In this document: piece after piece, positions 1 through 6,255 of the stretch
Layout of the letters: every line of letters starts with the position of its first letter
Position numbering within the stretch: position 1 is the stretch's first letter
Origin: a virus
Reading direction: 5' to 3' (one strand)
IMG/VR virus record: IMGVR_UViG_3300048589_000249
Location: 1-21,883 of that record
DNA: 21,883 bases
Program-made: the position numbers and the translations under genes
Notes under the pieces: model-generated
Told to the model about the DNA's origin: nothing
The model's database searches: none
Seen by the model: the letters and a program-made list of their open reading frames with translations, nothing else

Positions 1-103
1 AGCGTGCCCGGTATTCAATCTGCTTTTTTTTCTGCACCGGTGCCTTGTCAAAGATGTTGGCCAGTTTGTTCAGCCTGGCCTGCAGTATCGTAATTCGTTG
101 CAT
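1..103 (-). CDS. Partial hypothetical protein, N-terminus only
   Basis: A leftward reading frame begins with ATG at 103-101 and stays open to the window edge. The visible 34 codons read MQRITILQARLNKLANIFDK and continue with a lysine-rich stretch (QKKKQ). This is an amphipathic helix or short coiled coil, and no family is recognisable. It lies 43 bases downstream of the stop of the 142-aa leftward gene, so the two are probably co-transcribed. No Shine-Dalgarno is visible ahead of the ATG. The homopolymer at 22-29 encodes the lysines and leaves the frame intact. The function is unknown, and the call rests on the open frame and on the operon-like position. Confidence 0.5.
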   Translation of the reverse strand, partial: MQRITILQARLNKLANIFDKAPVQKKKQIEYRAR

Positions 104-117
104 GGTGGTAGTATTGC

Positions 118-139
118 GGCCCAGGCGTCACCCTGGGCC
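118..139. other. Perfect 8-bp hairpin between two leftward genes
   Basis: GGCCCAGG (118-125) and CCTGGGCC (132-139) form a perfect 8-bp inverted repeat with a 6-base loop. It sits in the 43-base gap between the 142-aa leftward gene and the next leftward start. No T-run follows on either strand, so it does not look like a normal intrinsic terminator. It may stabilise the upstream mRNA or modulate translation of the next gene. Confidence 0.5.
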
Positions 140-146
140 TGGTTGA

Positions 147-575
147 TTAACTGGCGTTGGCTATTTTGCTTAAAAAGTTCAGATCGTCACGTAAGCTGGC
201 AACCATTGCATTGAGCATCTTTAAGGTTTTCAGATTTTCTTCCAGGCGGTTCAGGTGCCAGTCTCTTTCATTGTAAACAACTGGGGTAACTACCTGGCCA
301 AATCCATCACGGAATGTCATGCTTAAAATTTCATCCTTTGCCTTATCGCTAAACAGGCATGGAGAAGTAACTATCTGCAGCATGGTCCGGCCCTGGTCGT
401 CAATGCCAATGGTGTACAGACTGCCAACCTCAATAATGTTATTGTCCTTGTACATGGCTTTGATATCTGATTTGCAGATTGATTTGTGCGTTTCGCACTC
501 ATTCACTATACGGTCAATTACCTCAGTGTAATCTGCAATCATGCGTTTCAGTTCGTCAATGGTCATCGTTGTCAT
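147..575 (-). CDS. Hypothetical protein, 142 aa, helical
   Basis: The frame is open further upstream, but I place the start at the ATG at 575-573 (MTTMTIDELKRM). The longer reading would run through the AT-rich control region and its promoter. The 142-aa product has a helical N-terminus, a central part with GSLYTIGIDDQGRTMLQIV that looks like a beta hairpin, and a leucine-rich C-terminal helix (NRLEENLKTLKMLNAMV) that suggests a coiled coil. No catalytic motif, signal peptide or membrane segment is evident, and I do not recognise the family. It is transcribed divergently from the structural operon, from a Bacteroidota-type promoter, so an early, regulatory or accessory role is possible. That role is inferred from position only. 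Confidence 0.6.
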   Translation of the reverse strand: MTTMTIDELKRMIADYTEVIDRIVNECETHKSICKSDIKAMYKDNNIIEVGSLYTIGIDDQGRTMLQIVTSPCLFSDKAKDEILSMTFRDGFGQVVTPVVYNERDWHLNRLEENLKTLKMLNAMVASLRDDLNFLSKIANAS

Positions 576-597
576 GGCGTTTTCAATTTTGTTACAG

Positions 598-629
598 CAA
601 AGTAACGTTTGTGAGACCAAACAAACAAA
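598..629 (-). promoter_or_regulatory. Leftward Bacteroidota-type promoter
   Basis: Read on the minus strand, TTTG (629-626) is followed after exactly 20 bases by TTACTTTG (605-598). This fits the Bacteroidota primary sigma factor consensus TTTG-N19-21-TAnnTTTG at all but one position. The predicted transcription start lies a short distance before the ATG at 575. TTTG is repeated three times in tandem here (629-618), but only the first copy has the right spacing. Confidence 0.6.
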
Positions 630-691
630 TATTTTGCAATCTTTTTTTAATAAAAATGCAATCTTTTTTCTGAATAGCAAATTGATACAGG

Positions 692-722
692 TTGTCAATT
701 TGTCAATTGAACATACTTGACA
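692..722. repeat. Operator-like repeat block
   Basis: TTGTCAAT occurs twice in direct tandem (692-699 and 700-707). The second copy also forms inverted pairs: CAATT-TGTC-AATTG around 697-709, and GTCAA (702-706) with TTGAC (717-721), ten bases apart. Such dyads next to a divergent promoter are typical of repressor binding sites. No repressor gene is visible in the window. Confidence 0.35.
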
Positions 723-736
723 CTTATGATGGACAT

Positions 737-765
737 AAAAAAAGCCCGGTGTTGAAACACCAGGC
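737..765 (-). terminator. Leftward intrinsic terminator
   Basis: GCC-C-GGTGT (744-752) pairs with ACACC-A-GGC (757-765) around a TGAA loop, with one C-A mismatch. On the minus strand the hairpin is followed by seven T (743-737), the classical intrinsic terminator form. There is no matching T-run on the plus strand. No leftward gene lies to its right, so it either insulates the leftward genes from antisense transcription or ends a short leftward RNA. Confidence 0.6.
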
Positions 766-893
766 ATAACCGTAGAAAAACATAAGGCTCACCCTAAACC
801 AATTAGAGGCCTCAAAGTAATTAAATTAATTCAATTCCAATTAAAATAAATTTTACTTTTACTCAACATTAAAGCAATAAAAACGCAATCTTT

Positions 894-1769
894 ATGCAAG
901 ACCTTCAAAAAAACTATGTGCTCGCAGCGGAAGTGCTGGAAGATGCTATGGATGAAATCAAGGCACTGCTCAGCGACCCTAATTCGCAATTGATCTATGT
1001 TGGCATCCATGCAGCCCTGCAGAAACAAGCCAACCGCCTGCACTTCCTGGGAGGTAGCACCCCTAAGCACGGGATAAGTGACCAGGAGTATAAACCCATT
1101 ACGGAGTTTATGGGTGAGAAAATTGAGCACCGCAAGGAAGTAAACTTTGAGGACTTGGAACCTGGTGAGGCAGACCGTCTGCAGTATGTAGAAAAGGTTA
1201 ACAGCCTGTATGCCGAACTGCCAACGCTTTCACTGCGTGGTGTGCTGCATAGCATGACCATCACGGATGATATTCTGGTATTGCGTGGAGTTGCAAAGAA
1301 AGCCGGCATGCAGGACTTTGAGGATGCAGTAATTACGGAGGAATACCTGGAAAAAGTGGTAAAAGCCATTAATGAGCGCAATGCGTTTGAAGCCCAGGAG
1401 AAATCCATCCATGCACAACTGGAAGCGAATAAGCAGAAAGCCGGTGAGGCGCCTGTTATTACCGGTGACAGTACCACTGAGGATGAAGATGACTATTATG
1501 ATGAAGAAATGATTGACGTGGTAGTCACACAGCAGATTCTTGACATGAACCCGGTGATGGCAGAGCAGGGTATTAAACTGGGTGATATTATCCAGGTAAC
1601 TAAAGAGGGGGGGCATTTTTTGCACGACGAATTTATTTTCCCGGACGGGCTGGACGATATCAAGCCGAATGAAGCAGCAAGCGCTGAACAGGCAGCTGCA
1701 GACAAAGTAGGTAACGAACCTAAGTCCACTAAAAACCGTTCCAGCCGTGCAAATAAAAATCAACAATAA
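894..1769 (+). CDS. Hypothetical phage protein, first gene of structural operon
   Basis: This 291-aa protein starts at the first ATG after the AT-rich leader. The first 60 residues are helical (MQDLQKNYVLAAEVLEDAMD). There is a central alpha/beta part, then a strongly acidic stretch with TTEDEDDYYDEEMID near residues 193-207. The C-terminal tail is low-complexity, rich in Ala, Glu, Lys, Ser and Asn, and probably disordered. I see no enzyme motif or membrane segment. It opens the tail operon and its 3' end overlaps the next gene by 23 bases, so translational coupling to the chaperone-like gene is likely. A G7 run at 1607-1613 lies inside the frame and does not disrupt it. The family is not recognised; a tail or scaffold-type structural role is only inferred from position. 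Confidence 0.6.
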   Translation: MQDLQKNYVLAAEVLEDAMDEIKALLSDPNSQLIYVGIHAALQKQANRLHFLGGSTPKHGISDQEYKPITEFMGEKIEHRKEVNFEDLEPGEADRLQYVEKVNSLYAELPTLSLRGVLHSMTITDDILVLRGVAKKAGMQDFEDAVITEEYLEKVVKAINERNAFEAQEKSIHAQLEANKQKAGEAPVITGDSTTEDEDDYYDEEMIDVVVTQQILDMNPVMAEQGIKLGDIIQVTKEGGHFLHDEFIFPDGLDDIKPNEAASAEQAAADKVGNEPKSTKNRSSRANKNQQ

Positions 1770-2460
1770 GGTTTTCACTTTCCCCAGCAGTTTATCTGAA
1801 ATGACACTGGGGCAACGAATAGCATTTCAGCAAGAGCATGGTAACCTTTTGGATGCCATGCTCACCTCTATTTTGGAGATGCCGGAAGGACCTGAGAAAC
1901 AACTGGAAGTGATGCACTTTCAGTTTGAAAAGATGTTCCGCACGTTCAGTTTTTTTTCCGGCTTCACCGTAGAAGAATTAAAGGCCAGTGAGTTCATTGA
2001 GGAAATTGCATCAATCTATTACGCCAACGTGGCCCAGGTCATGGAGCATGAGGCACAGATTGAACTGCAGCCGTCCTACCAGTTTATGGGGGAGGAATGG
2101 GTTATTCATCCACCGGAATTAAAGCAAGGTTCAGAAATGACCTTCGGAGAATTTATTGATGCCAAACAGATCATTAAAAACCTGATTGATCTGGGCGCCA
2201 GTAAGTGGGAGCAATTGGTATGCCTGGCAGCCATCTATTTCCGGAAGAAAGGGGAGCCGTACCAGGCCAGCTTTATGTATGAAGGCAGTGAGCGCCAGGA
2301 ATTGATGAAACAATTGCCTATGGATATAGCCCTGGCTGTAGGTTTTTTTTTGAGCAGTTCTGTGAATTTATATCTCAACACTTTGCAGTTTTCTTCCCGA
2401 GCCGTGTCCGATCAGATGGCCGTTTCAGTGCAGCCCACTATGAGCGCTATGGCTGGATAA
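1747..2460 (+). CDS. Tail-assembly-chaperone-like protein, unshifted product
   Basis: The zero-frame product is 237 aa. Translation probably starts at GTG 1747, giving an N-terminal beta strand VQIKINNKVFTFPSS; the only later nearby ATG is at 1801 (MTLGQR) and would remove that strand. The middle has LEMPEGPEKQ, a helical region, and the segment EMTFGEFIDAKQIIKNLIDLG. The frame meets a T9 tract at 2343-2351 (Gly199-Phe-Phe-Leu) and then carries about 36 further residues of serine- and valine-rich sequence to a stop at 2458-2460. It lies upstream of the tape measure gene and carries a -1 frameshift, as tail assembly chaperones of the lambda G/GT type do. That analogy is from context, not from recognised sequence similarity. 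The gene is separated from TMP by seven genes, which is unusual for G/GT. Confidence 0.6.
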   Translation: MQIKINNKVFTFPSSLSEMTLGQRIAFQQEHGNLLDAMLTSILEMPEGPEKQLEVMHFQFEKMFRTFSFFSGFTVEELKASEFIEEIASIYYANVAQVMEHEAQIELQPSYQFMGEEWVIHPPELKQGSEMTFGEFIDAKQIIKNLIDLGASKWEQLVCLAAIYFRKKGEPYQASFMYEGSERQELMKQLPMDIALAVGFFLSSSVNLYLNTLQFSSRAVSDQMAVSVQPTMSAMAG

Positions 2461-2648
2461 ATTTTCTGAAAAGCATAGCAAAAACCAAAGTGTTTGATAT
2501 CCCTGGCAGCAATATGAACAGTATTGATTGCGCCCGTGCAGCCAGCGCCTTTGATGTACTGCTGTATGCCAGTGAGGAAAAAGAGTTAAACGAGGCCCAG
2601 GCATTGGACCAGGAAGCCCAGCTTAATAAACAAAAACGAAAAAAATGA
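1747..2648 (+). CDS. -1 frameshift product of the chaperone-like gene (300 aa)
   Basis: If the ribosome slips back one base in the T9 tract, the first 201 codons join a -1 frame of 99 codons that ends at TGA 2646-2648. The extension reads FEQFCEFISQHFAVFFPS, then passes through ERYGWINFLKSIAKTKVFDI to a charged tail ending NKQKRKK. It looks strongly protein-like, has no ATG early enough to explain it as a separate gene, and fills an otherwise empty 184-base gap. Its stop overlaps the ATG of the next gene as ATGA (2645-2648), the same coupling seen at other junctions here. The product is therefore real either by programmed -1 frameshifting or because one T is missing from the sequence. The G/GT-like role is inferred. 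Confidence 0.6.
2343..2352 (+). promoter_or_regulatory. Candidate -1 slippery site (T9-G)
   Basis: Nine T followed by G are read in the zero frame as GGT TTT TTT TTG. Both T-TTT-TTT and T-TTT-TTG satisfy the X-XXY-YYZ slippery heptamer rule. Slipping back one base leads into TTT GAG CAG in the -1 frame. I do not see a strong stem-loop in the first 15 bases downstream nor a clear upstream Shine-Dalgarno-type stimulator, so efficiency cannot be judged by eye. Confidence 0.55.
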
Positions 2649-3106
2649 ACGCACAATCCCCGAAGCCAGTTATGAACCTGGCAAAAGACATGCAGGACCA
2701 ACTGGTCACTGAACTCAGTAAAGTACCTTTTACGCATGAGCGCCTGACGCCCGGATGGATGGCAATGGCAAAGAGTGCTTTGCGCAAAAAATCACCGCTT
2801 GCCCTGGGTATTCGTATTGCAGACTACAAGGCTATTCTGGAATTGGAAGCCGGTGACCCGGTGAGCATGATGCAGTATAGCATCCTAAACAACAATCTGG
2901 AAAACTGCAGCATGCTGGACCTTTCCCTGCAGCTGGAAGCGTACAGTGATTTGATGGAGGACTGTGAGGTTATGAGCGAAGCATGGAATGCTGAAACGCT
3001 TGGCCTGCGTAAACAGGTGGAAGCGGATATTCTGGCCAGGTATGAAAATACCGTGGGTAAGCCAGTCGGCGGCATGAAGGCAGTACCTAAAAAAAGTGAT
3101 GCCTAA
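2645..3106 (+). CDS. Hypothetical phage protein, 153 aa
   Basis: The start ATG overlaps the stop of the frameshifted upstream product as ATGA, and the stop (TAA, ending 3106) overlaps the next ATG as TAATG. The protein is mostly helical: MNLAKDMQDQLVTEL near the N-terminus, a basic patch SALRKKS, then long amphipathic helices. It ends in a lysine-rich tail (VPKKSDA). There are no Cys-pair, catalytic or membrane features. I do not recognise the family. Its place between the chaperone-like gene and the tail/neck candidates suggests a small structural or assembly factor, with no more specific evidence. Confidence 0.6.
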   Translation: MNAQSPKPVMNLAKDMQDQLVTELSKVPFTHERLTPGWMAMAKSALRKKSPLALGIRIADYKAILELEAGDPVSMMQYSILNNNLENCSMLDLSLQLEAYSDLMEDCEVMSEAWNAETLGLRKQVEADILARYENTVGKPVGGMKAVPKKSDA

Positions 3107-3678
3107 TGAACCAGCCATTCACCCATATTGAGCGCTTGTTTACGGCTATACTTGCTCAGAGTATAGCCGTACAAGGCCGGTTTAAATTACTGGCCAGGAA
3201 CGGCGCTGAGTTGAACCAGGACGAAGTACAGGAACTTACCCATGAGTTTGCCAACAATAAAGCAGCTTTCCCGGTGGCAGCTATGCTGACGCCCAGGCTG
3301 ATCGGAGAGGTAGGCGTATTGAATGACTACAAAGAAGTTTCCATCACCATGTTCTTCCTGGATACTACTCACTACAATGCATCCGGCCAGGTTAAAAACC
3401 CGGTACCCCAAACCGGAAAATCTGGTGATGATGCCATTGATGAATGGGACCGAATGGGTAAGGTAGCACTTGACTTTGTTCGTGTATTGATGGACGTTAC
3501 TAAGCCGGTGAACAACCCAACCAGTAAGTTCAGAGTAAGACAGCAACGGTATTTCATTGACCCGGTTTCATACGTTAGCAGCAACCGCCTTTCAGGTGTA
3601 CGGCTGCAGTTTACTGGTGAAATCTTTGTGGGCTGTGATATTACCGATTATCCACCAACCATTGAACTGCCAGAATAA
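3106..3678 (+). CDS. Putative tail completion/terminator-like protein
   Basis: This 190-aa protein is coupled on both sides by TAATG junctions. The N-terminal third is helical. The centre has alternating strands (DYKEVSITMFFLDTTHYN) followed by a polar loop (GQVKNPVPQTGKSGDD), a helix (RMGKVALDFVRVLMDV), and a beta-rich C-terminus ending DITDYPPTIELPE. Size, alpha/beta composition and position just before an HK97-gp10-like gene are compatible with a tail terminator or completion protein. No diagnostic motif was seen, so this is a position-based guess. Codons 12-22 carry a perfect 11-bp inverted repeat. Confidence 0.45.
   Translation: MNQPFTHIERLFTAILAQSIAVQGRFKLLARNGAELNQDEVQELTHEFANNKAAFPVAAMLTPRLIGEVGVLNDYKEVSITMFFLDTTHYNASGQVKNPVPQTGKSGDDAIDEWDRMGKVALDFVRVLMDVTKPVNNPTSKFRVRQQRYFIDPVSYVSSNRLSGVRLQFTGEIFVGCDITDYPPTIELPE
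3135..3175. repeat. Intragenic inverted repeat, 11 bp perfect arms
   Basis: TACGGCTATAC (3141-3151) and GTATAGCCGTA (3161-3171) are perfect complements around a 9-base loop. Beyond a two-base bulge, CTTG (3135-3138) pairs with CAAG (3172-3175), giving about 15 pairs. It lies about 30-65 bases inside a coding sequence, where so strong a hairpin is unexpected. It could slow ribosomes, hold an RNA structure, or be a protein binding or recombination site. Confidence 0.6.
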
Positions 3679-3989
3679 TGCAAACACCAAAATCACCTAT
3701 TGTGCCTGATCGGCGCCTGCCTGCACATATTGCAGCAGCTTTTCCGGATGAACAACCAACTGATAAAGTTGATGCAGCCATGCGTGAACAGCTGGCAGCG
3801 GAGCGTATGGGTATTACCGTGGCCAGGCTTCGTGAGATCAATGCGTATGCCAGGCAGCTGCGTAGAAAATTCCCTCACATGGCACCACTTCGCCTGCAGC
3901 GCAAAGTGTGCGAATATTTCAAAATAAAGCTGGTTGATAATGACACTAAAGCAGATAGCACTGATGATTCCAGCGGAGTATCGCAGTGA
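3678..3989 (+). CDS. Hypothetical phage protein, 103 aa, basic centre
   Basis: It starts at the ATG of a TAATG junction. The N-terminus is proline-rich (MQTPKSPIVPDRRLPAHI). A helical middle with EQLAAERMGITVARLREINA and a basic part (QLRRKFPHMAPLRLQRKV) follow, then an acidic Ser/Asp-rich tail. The segment around residues 42-60 resembles a helix-turn-helix-like helix pair, but the pattern is too weak to call. The gene overlaps the next one by 50 bases in another frame. The function is unknown; it could be a small tail-assembly factor similar to those often found before the neck genes. Confidence 0.5.
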   Translation: MQTPKSPIVPDRRLPAHIAAAFPDEQPTDKVDAAMREQLAAERMGITVARLREINAYARQLRRKFPHMAPLRLQRKVCEYFKIKLVDNDTKADSTDDSSGVSQ

Positions 3990-4206
3990 GATACTGGAAT
4001 TGAATATGATTGCCCGTGCTCAGGCCAATAGCCAGGACACGACCATGGAATACCTCATGCAGATATGGGGCACCTATATTGAGCCAGGCAGTCATTTGGA
4101 TGCAGCCTGTGGGCTATGCAGGGAGCGAATATTAAAAAACTACCGGCAACTGCAGCCGGTGATGGTAGAGTTGAAAAAGCAGGAAAATCTTTTAAAAGCG
4201 CTGTGA
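3940..4206 (+). CDS. Hypothetical small phage protein, 88 aa
   Basis: I choose ATG 3940 (MTLKQIALMIPAEY) over the TTG at 3934, which would add only two residues. The product is helical, with a Cys pair near the middle (ACGLCRERIL, C-x2-C) and a C-terminal amphipathic helix (QPVMVELKKQENLLKAL). It overlaps the previous gene by 50 bases and the following gene by 91 bases. Such double overlap is unusual even in this compact operon and argues for coupled translation. The family is not recognised. One Cys pair alone is not enough to call a zinc site. Confidence 0.45.
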   Translation: MTLKQIALMIPAEYRSEILELNMIARAQANSQDTTMEYLMQIWGTYIEPGSHLDAACGLCRERILKNYRQLQPVMVELKKQENLLKAL

Positions 4207-4718
4207 GAAATAACATCGAAATATTACAGAGTGCCAGGCAGGTGATTGAGCAGGCCATCCGTGAGGAATTGCGTGCCCAGGGCCATTATTTAACCGGTAC
4301 CCTGGAACGCAGCTTGACGGCAGACTTCAGCCTGGGAAATACTACCATCATGCAAGGGGAAGCGCTTTTTTATGGCCAGATTTTGAATGATGGTGTTTCA
4401 CCGGCCAGAATACCGTTTTCCGGATCCACCGGGAACGGTGGCACCAGTGCGTACATAGAAGGCCTGAAACGGTATTTCATGCTCAAAGGGCTTTCTGATC
4501 AGGAAGCGCTTCGTGCTGCCTTCGCTACTGCTCACGTACATAAGCGGGAAGGTATGCCTTCCCAGGGTAGCAGCCAGTACAGCAGCAACGGACGGCGCCT
4601 GAAAGCCATTGAAACAGCCTGGAACGATAGCAGCAGACGGGTGGACCGGGTGCTGGATAATGCTTATCAGCGGGAGATCGATAAAACTTTTATGCAAACC
4701 AAAAGTGAAACCATCTAA
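4116..4718 (+). CDS. HK97-gp10-like tail/neck completion protein (putative)
   Basis: This 200-aa protein starts at ATG 4116, inside the preceding gene; the next in-frame ATG is far downstream at MQGEALFYG. A basic N-terminus is followed by a long helix (VRNNIEILQSARQVIEQAIR), then GHYLTGTLERSLTADF and a central EALFYGQILNDGVSPARI. The C-terminal part includes HVHKREGMPSQGSSQY and a long helix. The pattern of an N-terminal helix, a sugar-tong-like YxxILNDG segment and a late helical arm resembles HK97-gp10 / virion-morphogenesis neck proteins that join head and tail. I judge this by pattern only. The TAATG junction couples it to the following tail protein. Confidence 0.45.
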   Translation: MQGANIKKLPATAAGDGRVEKAGKSFKSAVRNNIEILQSARQVIEQAIREELRAQGHYLTGTLERSLTADFSLGNTTIMQGEALFYGQILNDGVSPARIPFSGSTGNGGTSAYIEGLKRYFMLKGLSDQEALRAAFATAHVHKREGMPSQGSSQYSSNGRRLKAIETAWNDSSRRVDRVLDNAYQREIDKTFMQTKSETI

Positions 4719-6253
4719 TGGCAATTACCAATGTTTTAGGGCCTGACCCACAAGCGATAAAAAGCGCCTACCGGCCTATCATTTTTGATGTGACTGCACC
4801 AGGTACGCCAAAGGTGGTGTATTGTGACCTGTACTTCAATGGCCGGTATTATAAAACCCTCAGCAAAACTCAGTACCATTCAAAAAATGCACTGGGTAGT
4901 TATTCTTACTGGAAGTTTGATATTGCTGATGCCTGCCAGGAGTTCCTGCAGAAAGTGCTGGCACCCATAGACAGCAACCTGGTGCAGAATGCTGATAAAG
5001 CATTCGTTTGGGTGTATTGCCGATTCAGGGACAGCCAGCTTGATGCAGATGGTTTAATCATTCCGGAGGGACCGGTACCCGTGCAGGGCACAATGGAAGT
5101 GGAGCCGGTTGCTGGTGGAGGATATCAAAGCACCGATTTTTTTGTGCTCAATGTGGCATTGAAACACCATCACGAGCCAGAATTGGATGATCATTTGAGC
5201 CGGTATATGGCCAGCCCATTTGCAGCCAACTGCTATCCACTGAGCCGTAGGCCTAAGCGCTACCATATTTCCCTGGGGAGTAGTGATTTTTACCCGGTTA
5301 TTGATACAGAAAACCAGCGGTGCAGCCCTAACCTTCGCCTGAATTATAAGTATTTCGGGCAAAGCACTTTCAGTCAGGCAAACAGCGGCGCCAGTTATGG
5401 CTTTATCAATTCTACCGTAACCTCCTTATCCGTGGTACAGATTGGTGAGATTATAAGCCTGAACTGGCAATATACTGGCAATCCCAGCAGCTTCAACGTG
5501 CAGGTGGATAGTGGAGTGGTACAGAATACACCAATACCCAGCATAGAGCTATCAGGGCTATCCGTTGGCATACATTCCGTAAGAATTACGCCTATATCTG
5601 GCTGTGCTCAGGGTACCCAGTTTACTGCTGATATTACCGTTGATGTAGCTGCAGAATTGTGCTTTTTTGAAGTGTACAGCGTGCTGATTACGCAGACCGG
5701 TGCAGATACCATCCAGGTGGGGGCTTTCCTTAATAGCACTCCACCCAGTTTTGTGTATAGTTTAGACGGTGGTCCCAGTGTACCCGTGGCAGGCATACCT
5801 TTCACCATAAGTGGCATCACAGCTGGTGGCCATACGTTGAAGTTGACACCTGTTTGTGACGATGATCGTTTTGGTGCAGCGGCCACAACCAGCTTCACCC
5901 AGGCGCCAGCGCCTAGCATCACACAAACCAGCAACACGAGCACCGGAGTAGGTGGTACCCGTACACAAGTTTTTTTGATTGGGCCAAACGTGAACCCTGG
6001 CAACCGTTATACAGTCGGTGTGTACAGCTATGTTATTACCGTCACAGCCGTGGCCGGAGATACGCCTAGCACCATTGCAACAAAATTGAGGGATGCAGTG
6101 AACGGTACTACATTGGCGCAATGGAACTCATTTGGAGTAGCACCAGCGCCTGGCACCAATGGTTATCCACCCACTGCAACGGCCAGCGGAGCGTATTTAT
6201 CCCTCAAATTAAATCACACGAATTCATTTTCTGCATCTGCATTTATATCCTAA
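4718..6253 (+). CDS. Tail protein with tandem Ig-like domains
   Basis: This 511-aa protein has a conserved-looking N-terminal domain of about 230 residues (VVYCDLYFNGRYYKTLSK; FVWVYCRFRDSQLDADG) and then two tandem Ig/FN3-like beta domains. The first, around residues 240-310, has the pattern IELSGLSVGIHSVRITPISGC. The second, around 320-390, has FTISGITAGGHTLKLTPVC, so the two clearly share an SGLxxGxHxxxxTPxxxC pattern. A third beta-rich module (about 400-511) contains YSYVITVTAVAGDTPSTIAT. Ig-like domains in tail proteins commonly bind cell-surface glycans weakly. It sits between the neck candidate and the tail-tip genes; the role as a decorated tail or baseplate protein is inferred. Confidence 0.55.
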   Translation: MAITNVLGPDPQAIKSAYRPIIFDVTAPGTPKVVYCDLYFNGRYYKTLSKTQYHSKNALGSYSYWKFDIADACQEFLQKVLAPIDSNLVQNADKAFVWVYCRFRDSQLDADGLIIPEGPVPVQGTMEVEPVAGGGYQSTDFFVLNVALKHHHEPELDDHLSRYMASPFAANCYPLSRRPKRYHISLGSSDFYPVIDTENQRCSPNLRLNYKYFGQSTFSQANSGASYGFINSTVTSLSVVQIGEIISLNWQYTGNPSSFNVQVDSGVVQNTPIPSIELSGLSVGIHSVRITPISGCAQGTQFTADITVDVAAELCFFEVYSVLITQTGADTIQVGAFLNSTPPSFVYSLDGGPSVPVAGIPFTISGITAGGHTLKLTPVCDDDRFGAAATTSFTQAPAPSITQTSNTSTGVGGTRTQVFLIGPNVNPGNRYTVGVYSYVITVTAVAGDTPSTIATKLRDAVNGTTLAQWNSFGVAPAPGTNGYPPTATASGAYLSLKLNHTNSFSASAFIS

Positions 6254-6255
6254 AC

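Larger units (their letters stand above)
576..893. other. Divergent control region (318 bases, no gene)
   Basis: This AT-rich region separates the leftward pair from the rightward structural operon. It holds a leftward promoter (598-629), a tandem and inverted repeat block built on TTGTCAAT/TTGAC (692-722), a leftward terminator hairpin (737-765), the palindrome GAGGCCTC (806-813), and a very AT-rich leader running up to the ATG at 894. A rightward promoter is not clear. TACTTTTA at 854-861 matches seven of eight positions of TAnnTTTG but lacks a convincing upstream TTTG. No open frame here looks coding. Confidence 0.6.

Noticed and set aside
1607-1613. G7 homopolymer as a phase-variable or frameshift site
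   Set aside because: The frame continues sensibly on both sides (TKEGGHFLHDEF), so there is no sign that a shift occurs.
1230-1778. 182-codon minus-strand frame opposite the first structural gene
   Set aside because: Its composition (many Cys, Phe, Ile clusters) is shadow-like, and the plus-strand gene reads cleanly through the same interval.
1950-1957. T8 tract as a second slippery site in the chaperone-like gene
   Set aside because: The zero frame continues with coherent protein (RTFSFFSGFT) for hundreds of bases, and no alternative frame is open with protein-like sequence.
3135-3175. Reading the 11-9-11 repeat as a dif/Xer recombination site
   Set aside because: The arm length is suggestive, but the sequence does not match a dif consensus I know, and the site is inside a coding region. 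It is kept only as an unexplained hairpin.
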